DNA of 36,859 nucleotides from Verrucomicrobiota bacterium (GCA_947471985.1 CANIZL010000070.1:1-36859); one strand, 5' to 3'. Shown: positions 6,842-16,579, counted from the first letter of the stretch. Translations and numbers: made by a program. The notes: a model not told the origin generated them from the sequence alone.

Positions 6842-7984
6842 TCAGGCGCCGGCTGTTTGGCGGGCCCAGAGGTCGGCTTCCAGAATCTGCGCCAGGGTGG
6901 GTTGGGCGATCACCTGGTGGGTGTCCATCACCCGGCGCACGGTCTCGGCGATTTGGGTGAAGCCCAGGCGGCGTTGGCAGAATTGCTCCACCGCCACCTC
7001 GTTCGCCGCGTTGAACACCGCCGGGAGCGTGCCCCCAATCTCCCCCGCCCGCCGCGCCAAGACCAGGGCCGGAAAGCGAACCGGATCCGGTTCCTCAAAG
7101 TCCAAGCGACCCAGCTTCGCAAAATTCGTCTGCACCCGGTCGGATTTCGCCCGGGCGGGATACGTTAGCGCGTATTGAATCGGCAGACACATGTCCGGCG
7201 TGGAGAGTTGCGCGATAATCGAGCCATCCACGTACTCCACCATCGAGTGCACAATGCTCTGCGGATGCACCACCACCTGCACGCGGTCCATCCCGATGTC
7301 GAACAACCAGCGGGCTTCGATCATCTCCAGCCCTTTGTTGAAAAGCGTGGCGGAATCGATGGTGATCTTCCGGCCCATCACCCAGCTCGGATGCTTCAAG
7401 GCCTGCTCCAGGGTCACCGCCGCCAGGGCTTCCGACGTCCAACGGGTGCGGTCGCGGAATGGGCCGCCACTGGCTGTCAGCCAGAGATTGCGCACTGACT
7501 CCGGGGGCTTGCCGTCCAGACATTGGAAAATCGCCGAATGCTCCGAATCCACCGCCAACACCCGAACCCCGTGCCGCCGCGCTTCACTCATCACGGTCTC
7601 ACCAGCCATCACCAGGATTTCCTTGCTGGCCACCGCGATGTCCTTGCCCGCGCGGATGGCGGCCAGGGCGGGTTCCAGTCCGGCCGTACCCACGATGGCG
7701 ATCAACACCACGTCCGCCTCGGGCAGCGTGGCCAGCTCAATCAGCCCGGCGGCACCGGTCCGCACCCGCGCTTGCGGCAGACGATTACGGAGCTCGTCGA
7801 CCTTGCTGGGATCGTTTACGGAAACCACGCCCACCCGGTGCGCCATCGCCTGGGTCGCGAGCAGATCGGCATTGCCGCCGGCGGCGAGGCCGACCAATTG
7901 CAGCTGGTCGGGCAAATCCTCCACGACCTTCAGCGTGCTGGTACCGATGGACCCCGTACTTCCGAGCAGGACAACGCGTTTCAT
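6842..7984 (-). CDS. dxr: 1-deoxy-D-xylulose 5-phosphate reductoisomerase
   Basis: A 380-residue enzyme, normal for the family. It converts DXP to 2-C-methyl-D-erythritol 4-phosphate with NADPH and a divalent metal, the committed step of the MEP isoprenoid pathway, in the cytoplasm. The NADPH-binding start is LLGSTGSIGTSTL (residues 6-18). The substrate/metal region has AVASKEILVMAGE (117-129) and VDSEHSAIFQCLDG (145-158), with Asp146 and Glu148 as metal ligands. The conserved block WVMGRKITIDSATLFNKGLE follows. It lies 71 bases downstream of gltX on the same strand and may share its transcript. The ATG at 7984 is clear. A candidate terminator lies beyond the stop. Confidence 0.97.
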   Translation of the reverse strand: MKRVVLLGSTGSIGTSTLKVVEDLPDQLQLVGLAAGGNADLLATQAMAHRVGVVSVNDPSKVDELRNRLPQARVRTGAAGLIELATLPEADVVLIAIVGTAGLEPALAAIRAGKDIAVASKEILVMAGETVMSEARRHGVRVLAVDSEHSAIFQCLDGKPPESVRNLWLTASGGPFRDRTRWTSEALAAVTLEQALKHPSWVMGRKITIDSATLFNKGLEMIEARWLFDIGMDRVQVVVHPQSIVHSMVEYVDGSIIAQLSTPDMCLPIQYALTYPARAKSDRVQTNFAKLGRLDFEEPDPVRFPALVLARRAGEIGGTLPAVFNAANEVAVEQFCQRRLGFTQIAETVRRVMDTHQVIAQPTLAQILEADLWARQTAGA

Positions 7985-8055
7985 GCGAGCGCTGACCTAT
8001 AGCTGGGCCAATTCCCGGGGCCAGTTTGAGTGCGGAACCGGGGCCCGACGCCCGT

Positions 8056-9402
8056 TCATAGGGCCAGAGCGCGGGCCAATCGACGATCCACCCGTTCGCG
8101 TCCCAAAACTTCCAGCAGATGATACAAGCTCGGCCCCACCAACGAGCCCGTGCAGGCCACCCGCACTGGTTGAACCAGCGCCCCCACCTTGCTCCCCAAG
8201 GCCGTCGCCTCCGCCTTCAAGGCCGCCTCCAACTGGGCCGCCGAAAAATCCGTGGCCGCAAAGGCGGCGCGCAGTTTCTCCAGGATCGGCTGGGCCGCGG
8301 GCGTCAACGCCTTCGCCCGGGCTTCCGCATCGAAGACCAGCGCGTCGTCCGCCACAAAATAGAAACCGACAAACGGCGCGAGATCCTTGAACAATTTGCC
8401 CTTTTCCCGCGCGGTGCCCAAGGCAGCCGCAACGTATTCCGGCGCCCACGGAGCGGTATCGATGCCCGCCGTGCGGAGATACTCCACACCCATCGCCACA
8501 AATCGCTCGGGAGCCAGCACACGCGTGTGCTCAAAATGGACCGCCTCCAACTTCTTCGAGTCAAACTTCGCCGGGCTGCGATGCACCCGATCCAAATCAA
8601 ACCGGGACACCAGATCCGCCACACTGAGAATTTCCTTCCCATCGGACGGAGACCAACCGAGCAGCGCCAGATAATTCACCACGGCATCCGGAGTGAAGCC
8701 ATCGAGCTGATAATTCTCCAGATGCGCTCCGCGATCACGCTTGCTCATCTTGGAGCCGTCGGGATTCAGGATCAGCGGGATGTGTCCGTAGCGCGGAGGT
8801 TCCACACCGAACGCACGGAACAGGGCGATGTGCTTGGCGGTATTGGTCAGGTGATCCTCCCCGCGGATCACGTGGGTGATCCCCATGTCCAGATCATCCA
8901 CCACGTTGACCAGATGAAATACCGGACCGCCATCGCTGCGCACCAGCACCCAGTCCGGATCCTGTTCCTCCCGATCCGTCAGCGGCCGATGCACATCGCC
9001 CACGATCAGGTCCGGGATGGTAATGGGCTCGCGGGTCATGCGGAAAAACACCGCGCCGTCGCGATCATAGGCCAGCCCGCGATCGCGCAGTTCCTGGATG
9101 CGCCGCAGGTAATTCGCCCCGCGCTGGCTTTGAAAATAAGGGCCAAACTCGCCCCGACTTGGTCCCGTCGGGTCGCTGGTGGCCGGACCTTCATCCCAAT
9201 CGAGCCCCAGCCAACGCAGTCCCTGAAGGATCACGTCGACGGCCGCCTGCGAATTCCGGGCGGTATCGGTATCCTCGATGCGCAGGAGGAATTTCCCGCC
9301 GTGATGCCGGGCGTACAACCAGTTGAACAGAGCCGTCCGGGCCCCGCCGATATGCAGGTACCCGGTGGGCGACGGAGCGAAACGAACACGAACCGTAGAC
9401 AT
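8056..9402 (-). CDS. gltX: Glutamyl-tRNA synthetase
   Basis: A 448-residue class I aminoacyl-tRNA synthetase that charges tRNA-Glu (possibly also tRNA-Gln if the organism uses the amidotransferase route; not testable here). The nucleotide-binding HIGH-type motif appears in FAPSPTGYLHIGGARTALFN (HIGG at 17-20) and the KMSKS-type loop as DGSKMSKRDRGAH (Lys218). The connecting block VWHLVNVVDD-like region (PVFHLVNVVDDLDMGITHVI) and RGEDHLTNTAKH are intact. Length is slightly short of the common 460-500 residues, and the C-terminal anticodon-binding part ends in LGRERVDRRLARALAL. It is divergent from the sigma-factor operon. Confidence 0.96.
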   Translation of the reverse strand: MSTVRVRFAPSPTGYLHIGGARTALFNWLYARHHGGKFLLRIEDTDTARNSQAAVDVILQGLRWLGLDWDEGPATSDPTGPSRGEFGPYFQSQRGANYLRRIQELRDRGLAYDRDGAVFFRMTREPITIPDLIVGDVHRPLTDREEQDPDWVLVRSDGGPVFHLVNVVDDLDMGITHVIRGEDHLTNTAKHIALFRAFGVEPPRYGHIPLILNPDGSKMSKRDRGAHLENYQLDGFTPDAVVNYLALLGWSPSDGKEILSVADLVSRFDLDRVHRSPAKFDSKKLEAVHFEHTRVLAPERFVAMGVEYLRTAGIDTAPWAPEYVAAALGTAREKGKLFKDLAPFVGFYFVADDALVFDAEARAKALTPAAQPILEKLRAAFAATDFSAAQLEAALKAEATALGSKVGALVQPVRVACTGSLVGPSLYHLLEVLGRERVDRRLARALAL

Positions 9403-9430
9403 TCGGACACGCTAGCGTCCGCGGACCCGG

Positions 9431-9459
9431 TTGAACAGCAAAGGAACGCCGGGGACAAT
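9431..9459 (+). promoter_or_regulatory. Candidate promoter for the sigma-factor operon
   Basis: TTGAAC at 9431-9436 and GACAAT at 9454-9459 are 17 bases apart, matching four of six consensus positions in each hexamer. They lie about 55 bases before the ATG at 9514, in the divergent gap with gltX. A GGAAC at 9443-9447 resembles an ECF -35 element, but no suitable -10 lies at the right distance. Confidence 0.3.
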
Positions 9460-9513
9460 TTCAGCAAAGCGTAGACAAGTGACGAATCGGCCGGCGTCTT
9501 GTCTGCGTCACCG

Positions 9514-10041
9514 ATGTCACCCGCGGAACTTGCCCGACTCTACGACGCCTACGCGGCGGCGTTGTTCGCGCATTTGCACACCCTGCTGGGGAACGACACC
9601 GACGTGCGCGACGTCCTGCAGGAGGTCTTCCGCAAACTCGCCGCCCGGGCCGAACTGCTGGCCGGCGTGACCGACGAACGCGCCTATCTGCTGCGGCTCG
9701 CGCATCATGCCGGCATCGATCATTGCCGTCGCCGTGCCACCCGCCAGCGCGCCCACGATCGCTGGGAAAACGAATCCGCCGTGACGCAGGACTCCACGTC
9801 CTTGTTTCCGTCGGCCACGGATCCCGACGAAGCGGAATTCCGCGCCCAACTCGCCACCGCGCTGGCCGGCCTGCCGGTGGAACAACGCACGGTGGTGCAG
9901 CTCAAGTTGTGGGAAGGCCTGACTTTTGAACAAATCGCGACGGTGCTCGACGTCCCGCCCAACACGGCGGCGAGCCGCTATCGCTACGCCGTAGACAAAC
10001 TCCGGGCGCATCTGCGTCCTCTTTATGATGAAATTCGATGA
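9514..10041 (+). CDS. ECF-type RNA polymerase sigma-70 factor
   Basis: A 175-residue two-domain sigma factor. Region 2 spans about residues 5-85, with LYDAYAAALFAHLHTLLGN, DVRDVLQEVFRKLAAR and the basic segment DHCRRRATRQRAHDR. A linker leads to region 4 (about 115-170: ALAGLPVEQRTVVQLKLWEG, LTFEQIATVLDVPPNTAASR, YRYAVDKLRAHL), which carries the helix-turn-helix. It should direct RNA polymerase to a small regulon. The frame also has a TTG at 9499, but the ATG at 9514 gives a normal N-terminus. The 3' end overlaps the next gene by 17 bases, so the two are almost certainly co-translated. Confidence 0.92.
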   Translation: MSPAELARLYDAYAAALFAHLHTLLGNDTDVRDVLQEVFRKLAARAELLAGVTDERAYLLRLAHHAGIDHCRRRATRQRAHDRWENESAVTQDSTSLFPSATDPDEAEFRAQLATALAGLPVEQRTVVQLKLWEGLTFEQIATVLDVPPNTAASRYRYAVDKLRAHLRPLYDEIR

Positions 10042-10567
10042 TCTGGAAAACGAGCTCCGCCGGGTGCCGCGGCGTCAGCCGCCGCCGGAATGGCGGGCGC
10101 AAATCCTGTCGGCCGAAGCTCCGACGTCGAGCCCATCCGACGCCCACGCGACCGTCGCCGCCCAGCGCCAGAATCACCACCGCCCCGGCTCGACGGGCGC
10201 TTGGATTTGGCAATGGAATTGGAACTGGGCGTGGTCCGCGCTGGCCGCCGGTTGGCTGGGAATTCTCGGCCTGCACCACCTGACCCCGCACACCAGCGAC
10301 CCGACCGAAGAATGGGCCGTCCGCCAAACCGGCCAACCGGCGAACGGAATCGCTCGATCAGCCAATCGCGCCCCGTTGGACGACCTCGCCTGGTGGGAAC
10401 AACGCCGGTTGCTCGCCCAATTGCTGCAGGAGAACGGCGCTCTGCCCAGCGTCCCACCACCCCAACGGCGCGGGCCCATCCGCTTGGGCCCCCGCAGTGA
10501 TCGCCCCGGCGCCGCCTGGGGTCAGTACGAACCCCTCCCCTTCACCCTCGACACCGCCCAAGCATGA
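10025..10567 (+). CDS. Single-pass membrane protein, candidate anti-sigma factor, with an alternating-Trp segment
   Basis: A 180-residue protein overlapping the sigma gene by 17 bases and the next gene by four (ATGA). The N-terminal 60 residues are charged and likely cytoplasmic (MMKFDDLENELRRVPRRQPP). A hydrophobic segment at about 60-85 follows, then a Pro/Arg-rich tail. Trp occupies positions 60, 62, 64, 66, 68 and 70 (WIWQWNWNWAW), six alternating tryptophans entering the membrane helix. Position and topology are what an anti-sigma factor would have, but I see no ZAS zinc motif (HxxxCxxC) and recognise no family. Function is inferred from context only. Confidence 0.75.
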   Translation: MMKFDDLENELRRVPRRQPPPEWRAQILSAEAPTSSPSDAHATVAAQRQNHHRPGSTGAWIWQWNWNWAWSALAAGWLGILGLHHLTPHTSDPTEEWAVRQTGQPANGIARSANRAPLDDLAWWEQRRLLAQLLQENGALPSVPPPQRRGPIRLGPRSDRPGAAWGQYEPLPFTLDTAQA

Positions 10568-12429
10568 ATCCGCCCGCCATGAAAAACTCCCGACTGCAAT
10601 TGCTGCCGCCACCCGACGAAAAATTCGGCTGGCGGCGCTTTCTGGGAGTGTCGCTGCTGGCGACCCCGGTGATCTACCCGGCGCTCCGTCACGGGCTCTT
10701 CCCCGCACTTTTAGCCGGCTCCGGAAACGTCAGTACGCCTGTGGAATTATGGGCCGGCCTCAGTTTGATCGGCGGCTTGGGCGTCGCCGCCGTGGTCACG
10801 TCGATCTGGAACCGTCGCGCCCGGGCGCGCCGCGCCGGAAAGGCGACCGCCGGCTGGTGGCCCGCCGCGCGACCGCTGGTCTTTTCGTTGGGCTTGGTGG
10901 TGACCCTCGTCGGCCTTTTCTTTGCCGTCGAAAACTGGCGGGGTGCCCGAGCCTGGGCGGCGCTGGAGGCGGAGCTTCGGCAAAAGGGCGAACACGTGGA
11001 TCTCGCCCACCTGATTCGCCCCCCGCTGCCCGACGACCAGAATTTCGCCGCCACGCCGCTCTTTAAAGCCGCCCACACGTTGACGCTCTCAACGGCGCCG
11101 CGGCAGTCGGCTTTGGATGCCACGTACCGGTGGAACTCCAGCCCGGAGGCCGACGCGGCCCGCCGCCGACTGGCGCCCGTAACGACCCTCGACGCGCTCG
11201 CCCCGCGCAATCGGACGGCGGACGCCCACGCCGTCGGTCGATTGCCCAACGGCCGATTGGATCTCGCCCAATACGCCGCCGCCATTCGCGCCAGCACGAA
11301 CTACCATCTATCCGGCCCTGCGGCTACCCCAGCCGCCGATATCCTCGCGGGATTGGCCCAACAGACACCGGTCCTGGACGAAATCGCCGCGGCCACCCGA
11401 CGCCCGGGCAGCCGATTCGATATCCATCCCGAGGATCTCTACGGTGCGCTGCTCCCGGCGCTGGGCCCCATGAAGGGGCTTAGTCGCACCTTCAAACTGC
11501 GCAGTGTCGCCCGACTGGCCACGGGGGACGGGGACGGGGCGTTTGACGACCTAATGACGGCCAGCCGGCTCGCGGAGACGATGCGGGACGAACCGTTTAC
11601 CATTTCGCAATTGGTACGACTGGCCTGTCATGCTGAAGCGCTGCGGGCATTGGCGGAGGGCCTGGCGGAGCACCGCTGGACGGACGCGCAACTGCAGGAG
11701 TATCAAAAATTTCAAGAGAACCTCGGCTTTAGATCGGGCCTGCTGGGCGCGCTCCGCGCCGAGGCAACCGTGGCCCAGCTCACTCTGGATCTCTTGAAAC
11801 GCGACCGGCCTTCCGTGTTGATGATGGATCGACTCATGAGCAACGAAGGCGGTACCGAGGAAGATGGGGGCCTGGTCCTCTTTTGCTTCGCGCCGTCAGG
11901 CTGGTTCGATCAAAATCGTGTGAGGGTCGTGAAGCATTTTCAGACCCAAATCCATCAACTAGAAGCCGGTGGCGGCGCCGCGCTGCCGGACCAGGCCCTC
12001 GACGATCTCCTCACGCAGTTGAAGGTCACAGCGTCCCGCGAATTTCTGCCTTATAATTTCTATCCGGCGATGTTCCTGCCCGCCATTTCGAAGATCGTCT
12101 CCCACGTCAACCAAGCCGAAGCCCGCCAGCGGATGACGATCACCGCCTGCGCCCTGGAACGGTATTGGTTGAAACATCGCGCCTACCCGGGTGCCCTGAA
12201 GGAACTGGTACCGGAGTTCCTCGCCGCCGTGCCCGTCGATCTGCTGAATCCCGCCGCGACACCCGAACCCCTGACCTATCGGCGCACGGACGACGGCTGG
12301 TATGTGCTCTACAGCTTCGGGGAGAATCGGAAGGACGATCACGGAATCTTCCGGGACTCCCCGGCGACCGTGAACGATCTCGACTGGGTCTGGCCCACGC
12401 CCGTGGGCGATGATCGGAAGATGTTTTGA
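10564..12429 (+). CDS. Membrane protein of unknown function encoded with an ECF sigma factor
   Basis: A 621-residue protein whose ATG overlaps the previous stop (ATGA). Three hydrophobic helices lie near residues 27-49, 61-82 and 102-122. A long soluble, mostly helical part follows, beginning ENWRGARAWAALEAELRQKG and carrying RPPLPDDQNFAATPLFKAA at about 152-170. Near the C-terminus, ACALERYWLKHRAYPGALKE, LVPEFLAAVPVDLLNP and WYVLYSFGENRKDDHG form a compact domain. I know this architecture only as an unnamed type recurring beside sigma factors in Verrucomicrobiota. No enzymatic motif is evident. A membrane sensor or effector controlled by, or controlling, the upstream sigma factor is the simplest inference. 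Confidence 0.8.
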   Translation: MNPPAMKNSRLQLLPPPDEKFGWRRFLGVSLLATPVIYPALRHGLFPALLAGSGNVSTPVELWAGLSLIGGLGVAAVVTSIWNRRARARRAGKATAGWWPAARPLVFSLGLVVTLVGLFFAVENWRGARAWAALEAELRQKGEHVDLAHLIRPPLPDDQNFAATPLFKAAHTLTLSTAPRQSALDATYRWNSSPEADAARRRLAPVTTLDALAPRNRTADAHAVGRLPNGRLDLAQYAAAIRASTNYHLSGPAATPAADILAGLAQQTPVLDEIAAATRRPGSRFDIHPEDLYGALLPALGPMKGLSRTFKLRSVARLATGDGDGAFDDLMTASRLAETMRDEPFTISQLVRLACHAEALRALAEGLAEHRWTDAQLQEYQKFQENLGFRSGLLGALRAEATVAQLTLDLLKRDRPSVLMMDRLMSNEGGTEEDGGLVLFCFAPSGWFDQNRVRVVKHFQTQIHQLEAGGGAALPDQALDDLLTQLKVTASREFLPYNFYPAMFLPAISKIVSHVNQAEARQRMTITACALERYWLKHRAYPGALKELVPEFLAAVPVDLLNPAATPEPLTYRRTDDGWYVLYSFGENRKDDHGIFRDSPATVNDLDWVWPTPVGDDRKMF

Positions 12430-12533
12430 GCCACCGGCCCTCCGCGGAACCGGTCGACGGAGGCCGCGTGATTCGCCCCGCGGGCTCGGATTAAACTGGT
12501 GCCCGGCCCCGGCTCGGTGTTCGCTTATCGGCA

Positions 12534-13880
12534 ATGAATTCCCTGTCTGGACGCCGATTTGCCCGCGCCGCGGCCCTGGCGATTTCACTGGCCACCGCGC
12601 TCCGCGCCGCCAGTCCCGACCTGCGAGCCTCCGTGGCGGCCAAGGTCGCGGCGGAATACCCCGCCCTGGAGGCGATCTATCGAAATCTCCACGCGCATCC
12701 GGAGCTTTCCTTCAAAGAGGAAAAAACGGCCGCCTTCGTGGCCGGCGAACTCCGTGCGCTCGGCTTTCAGGTCACGGAAAAGGTGGGTAACACGGGCGTC
12801 GTCGGTGTGTTGACCAACGGCCCCGGCCCCACGGTGCTGGTCCGGGCCGACATGGATGGTTTGCCGGTGAAGGAAACCTCGGGTGTGCCGTACGCCAGCA
12901 CGGACCGGGTGCGGGACCTGGCCGACCGCGAACAACCGGCGATGCACGCCTGCGCGCATGATGCCCATATCACCGGCCTGATCGGCACCGCGCGCACGCT
13001 CGTTGCCGTGCGGGATCACTGGTCCGGCACGCTCGTCCTGATTGCGCAACCCGCCGAGGAGATCGTCGCCGGCGCTCGGGCCATGCTCGCGGACGGGCTT
13101 TACACCCGCTTTCCGTTGCCGGACCACGCCCTGGCATTGCACGTGACCTCCATGCTGCCGGCGGGGGTTGTGGGTTATGGCGAAGGCCCGTTCCTCGCCC
13201 ATGTGAGTTCGGTGGACATCACCGTGCGCGGCGTGGGCGGCCACGGTTCCGCGCCGCACACCACCAAGGACCCGATCCTGCTCGCCTCGCAGATCGTCGT
13301 GGCCCTGCAAACCATCGTGAGCCGCGAAGTCCGGCCCGGGGCCACGGCGGTGGTCACCGTGGGCACCATTCACGGCGGAACCAAGCGCAACATCATTTCG
13401 GACGAGGTGAAACTCGAACTCACCTTGCGGGCGTACGAAGACGCGGTGATGGAACAATTGATTGCCGCGGTCCGCCGCATCTGTGCCGGTGCGGCGCAGC
13501 AGGCCGGACTCCCGGTGGATCGCTATCCCGTGGTGACGCTCACCCCGGAGTCGACCCCGGCGACCGTGAACGATCCCGCGCTGACCCGCCGCCTCTCGCA
13601 GACCTTCACGACGTGGCTCGGAACCAACGGCGTGCAAGCACAGGCCCCGATCACCGGCGGCGAAGATTTCTCGATCTTCGGCCGCACGCCGCAACACGTG
13701 CCGATCTGCCTCTGGTGGGTGGGCGCGACCGCCCCGCAACGTCTCGCGGAAGCGGCGCGCACCGGGATCCCGGTGCCTTCGAATCATTCCGCCACCTTCG
13801 CGCCCGTACCAGAACCCACACTGAAGGCCTGCGTCACTTCGATGACCGCCGCCGTGCTGGACCTGCTGGCCAAAAAGTGA
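12534..13880 (+). CDS. Exported M20-family amidohydrolase (N-acyl amino acid / hippurate hydrolase type)
   Basis: A 448-residue M20D metallohydrolase. An N-terminal signal peptide (RRFARAAALAISLATALRAA) indicates export, whereas many family members are cytoplasmic. Metal-site motifs are present: NLHAHPELSF (52-60), VRADMDGLPVKE (Asp106, Asp108), MHACAHDAHITGLIG (Cys140, His142, His145) and AQPAEEIVAGARAML (Glu175-176). The lid/dimerisation domain is seen as GVGGHGSAPHTTKDPI. The family hydrolyses N-acyl, N-aryl or IAA-type amide bonds of amino acids. The substrate is unknown. The stop overlaps or nearly overlaps the next start, so it is likely co-translated with the cytochrome/DUF1549 gene. 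Confidence 0.92.
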   Translation: MNSLSGRRFARAAALAISLATALRAASPDLRASVAAKVAAEYPALEAIYRNLHAHPELSFKEEKTAAFVAGELRALGFQVTEKVGNTGVVGVLTNGPGPTVLVRADMDGLPVKETSGVPYASTDRVRDLADREQPAMHACAHDAHITGLIGTARTLVAVRDHWSGTLVLIAQPAEEIVAGARAMLADGLYTRFPLPDHALALHVTSMLPAGVVGYGEGPFLAHVSSVDITVRGVGGHGSAPHTTKDPILLASQIVVALQTIVSREVRPGATAVVTVGTIHGGTKRNIISDEVKLELTLRAYEDAVMEQLIAAVRRICAGAAQQAGLPVDRYPVVTLTPESTPATVNDPALTRRLSQTFTTWLGTNGVQAQAPITGGEDFSIFGRTPQHVPICLWWVGATAPQRLAEAARTGIPVPSNHSATFAPVPEPTLKACVTSMTAAVLDLLAKK

Positions 13881-16579
13881 CGCTCGTGAACCTGTTTCTG
13901 CAGGGCCGACTCCTTCTCGGAATCGTGGGCAGCCTCTGGCTGTCACTCACGGCGCGCGGCGACACGGAGTACCTGCGCGACATCAAGCCGCTGCTGCAAG
14001 CCCGTTGTTACACGTGCCACGGCGCGTTGAAACAGAAAGGCGGACTGCGTCTCGACACCGCCGCCGCCCTGCGGCAAGGCGGCAAATCCGGCCCGGCCAT
14101 CGTCCGGCGCGAAGGCGTTCCGAGTCCGCTGCTGGAGCGCGTCACCGCCACCGAGGTGACCGAACGGATGCCGCCCGAACACGAGGGCGAACCGCTGAAC
14201 CCCGCCCAAGTGGCGCACCTGCGAAATTGGCTCGCCGCCGGCGCCCCCGCACCCGCCGATGAACGGCCGGAGTCCGACCCCCACGAGCACTGGGCCTTCC
14301 GCCCGCGCGTGCGTCCGGCCGTGCCGTCGGAGGGCAAGGACGCCCCGTCGCACTGGGCGAGAAATCCCCTCGACGCCTTCATCGCCCAACAACAACGCCA
14401 ACGCGGACTCACGCCGCAGCCCGAAGCCCCCCGCGGAGTTCTCGTGCGCCGCCTGTATCTGGACCTCGTGGGCGAGCCGCCAAGCGCGGCGGAACTGGCG
14501 GCGTTTGAAGCCGATCCCACCGAAGCCGGTTACGCCCGCACCGTGGAGCGTCTGCTGGACGATCCGCGCCACGGCGAACGCTGGGCCCGGCATTGGATGG
14601 ACATCTGGCGCTACAGCGATTGGTGGGGCTTGGGCGAGCAATTGCGAAACAGCCAGAAACACATCTGGCACTGGCGCGATTGGATCGTGGACGCCCTCAA
14701 CGCGGACACGCCCTACGATGAAATGGTGCGCCTGATGCTCGCCGCCGATGAGTCGCATCCGGATGACCTCGAAAAACTCCGCGCCACCGGCTTCCTCGCG
14801 CGGAACTATTTTCTCTTCAACCGGAATCAGTGGCTGGAGGAAACCGTGGAACACGTGAGCAAGGGTTTCCTCGGACTCACCGTGAACTGCGCGAAGTGTC
14901 ACGATCACAAATACGATCCGGTGGCGCAGACGGATTTCTATCGGCTGCGGGCCTTTTTCGAACCGTATCACGTGCGGCTGGACGTGGTTCCCGGCGAGCC
15001 GGATCTCGAGCGCGACGGCATTCCCCGCGTTTATGACGGCCTGCCCGACGTGCCCACCTATCGCTTCGTGCGCGGACAGGAAAATGCCCCGGACCGATCC
15101 GCGAGCCTTTCTCCGGGCGTCCCGGAGTTGCTCAATTTTCGACCGCTAGCGATTCAGCCGGTGCCGCTTCCAGAAACCGCATGGCAACCGGAACGACGCC
15201 CCTGGGTCTTGGCCGCACACCTCGCGGCCGCCCGCCAAAAGGTCGCAACCGCGGACACCGCCGCGCTCCAGGCCCGGCGTGCCGCCACCAACGCACCGGC
15301 CGGAGAAAGTTCAGCGGTCCAGGTCGCGGAACTCGCCGCTGCTTTGGCGCGAGCCGAACTCGTCAGCGTGGAACGACGCGGCGAAGCCATGCGCTGGTCC
15401 TGGGCACCGACGGGCACGAACGATCCCGCCCCCGCCGCACTGGCCGCCGAGCACGCCGTCACCACCGCCCGCGCCCGCCATCAACTCGCCGCGGCGGAAT
15501 TGCGACTCCAGCGGGCCGCGGCGGACCAAAAGGGCGCAATCGAAAAGGACGTGGCGACCGCGCGAACCGCCTTGGAGTCCGCCCGCAAAACCGAGGACTC
15601 CCCCGCCACAACCCCGGCGTCCTTCACCCGTCTGTCCGGAGCCCGCTGGACGCCGACTCGTTTTCTCTCCTCGGAGAAGGATGATCCCACGGTGGGGTTT
15701 GTTCCCCGGAGCACCGGCCGGCGCACCGCGCTGGCCGCGTGGATCACGGATCCCCGCAATCCCCTCCCCGCGCGCGTTGCCGTCAATCATCTCTGGGCCC
15801 GCCATTTCGGCACACCGCTGGTGGCGACCGCTTTTGATTTCGGTCGCAAAGGCAGCCCGCCCACGCATCCGGAGTTGCTCGACTGGCTCGCCTCCGAACT
15901 GGTGGAGAGCGGCTGGAGCCTGAAACACCTCCATCGTCTGATCGTGCTCTCGGCAACGTATCGCCTCGGCTCTTCCGTGGCCGGTGCCGAAGCCAACCTT
16001 GCCCGCGATCCCGACAATCGCTCCTGGTGGCGGCGCACGCCCATCCGACTGGAAGCCGAGACTGTGCGGGATTCCCTGCTCGCGCTGGCGGGCACGTTGG
16101 ATCCGCGTCTCGGCGGCCCATCCGTGCCGGCGGCCGAGCAGGCCGCGTCGATGCGTCGTAGTCTCTACTTCTTTCATTCCAACAACGATCGCAATTTGTT
16201 CCTGACCACCTTCGACGCGGCCGGCGTGAAGGAGTGCTATCGCCGCGAACAAAGCATCGTGCCGCAGCAGGCGCTGGCGTTGGTGAACAGCGGGCTGGTA
16301 CAGGACGCCGCCCTTCGGATCGCCGCCCGGCTGTCCCCTCCGGAAGATCGAACCGCCGCCACGCCGGAACGGGATCAGGCTTTCATTCGCACGGCTTTTC
16401 GCCGCCTGCTGGGCAGCGAGGTTCGCGACGACGAACTGGCAGCCTGTCTTCAGGCGCTCGCCGCTTGGCGACAACTCCCGACACCCACGAACCCGTCGGA
16501 AGGACCGGCCGCCGAACCCGCGCGCGCCAACCTCATCTGGGCGCTGCTCAACCATAACGATTTCGTCACCCTGCGGTAA
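13877..16579 (+). CDS. Planctomycete-type cytochrome c / DUF1549 / DUF1553 protein
   Basis: About 900 residues. GTG at 13877 overlaps the previous TGA; GTG at 13886 is equally possible. A signal peptide ([18 protein letters not shown]) is followed by a PSCyt1 haem domain with C44-Y-T-C47-H48. Next comes DUF1549 ([36 protein letters not shown]) with a second Cxx[15 protein letters not shown], at 338-342. An Ala-rich coiled-coil insertion spans about 440-575. DUF1553 at the C-terminus carries [40 protein letters not shown] and [19 protein letters not shown]. Such proteins are hugely expanded in Planctomycetes/Verrucomicrobiota and almost always precede a DUF1501 gene, as here. The role is probably periplasmic redox or polymer degradation and remains unproven. 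Confidence 0.93.
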   Translation: MTLVNLFLQGRLLLGIVGSLWLSLTARGDTEYLRDIKPLLQARCYTCHGALKQKGGLRLDTAAALRQGGKSGPAIVRREGVPSPLLERVTATEVTERMPPEHEGEPLNPAQVAHLRNWLAAGAPAPADERPESDPHEHWAFRPRVRPAVPSEGKDAPSHWARNPLDAFIAQQQRQRGLTPQPEAPRGVLVRRLYLDLVGEPPSAAELAAFEADPTEAGYARTVERLLDDPRHGERWARHWMDIWRYSDWWGLGEQLRNSQKHIWHWRDWIVDALNADTPYDEMVRLMLAADESHPDDLEKLRATGFLARNYFLFNRNQWLEETVEHVSKGFLGLTVNCAKCHDHKYDPVAQTDFYRLRAFFEPYHVRLDVVPGEPDLERDGIPRVYDGLPDVPTYRFVRGQENAPDRSASLSPGVPELLNFRPLAIQPVPLPETAWQPERRPWVLAAHLAAARQKVATADTAALQARRAATNAPAGESSAVQVAELAAALARAELVSVERRGEAMRWSWAPTGTNDPAPAALAAEHAVTTARARHQLAAAELRLQRAAADQKGAIEKDVATARTALESARKTEDSPATTPASFTRLSGARWTPTRFLSSEKDDPTVGFVPRSTGRRTALAAWITDPRNPLPARVAVNHLWARHFGTPLVATAFDFGRKGSPPTHPELLDWLASELVESGWSLKHLHRLIVLSATYRLGSSVAGAEANLARDPDNRSWWRRTPIRLEAETVRDSLLALAGTLDPRLGGPSVPAAEQAASMRRSLYFFHSNNDRNLFLTTFDAAGVKECYRREQSIVPQQALALVNSGLVQDAALRIAARLSPPEDRTAATPERDQAFIRTAFRRLLGSEVRDDELAACLQALAAWRQLPTPTNPSEGPAAEPARANLIWALLNHNDFVTLR

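Noticed and set aside
9443-9447. GGAAC before the sigma gene, considered as an autoregulated ECF promoter
   Set aside because: No -10 element (CGTC/GTC-like) lies 15-17 bases downstream; the nearest CGTA is too far.
12433-12466. Imperfect hairpin (GGCCCTCCG / CGGAGGCC) after the 621-residue membrane-protein gene, considered as a terminator
   Set aside because: The stem has a bulge and no T run follows.
12585-13946. A 453-residue minus-strand frame opposite the M20 gene
   Set aside because: Composition is Arg/Gly/His-rich shadow sequence, and the plus-strand gene has all metal-site motifs.
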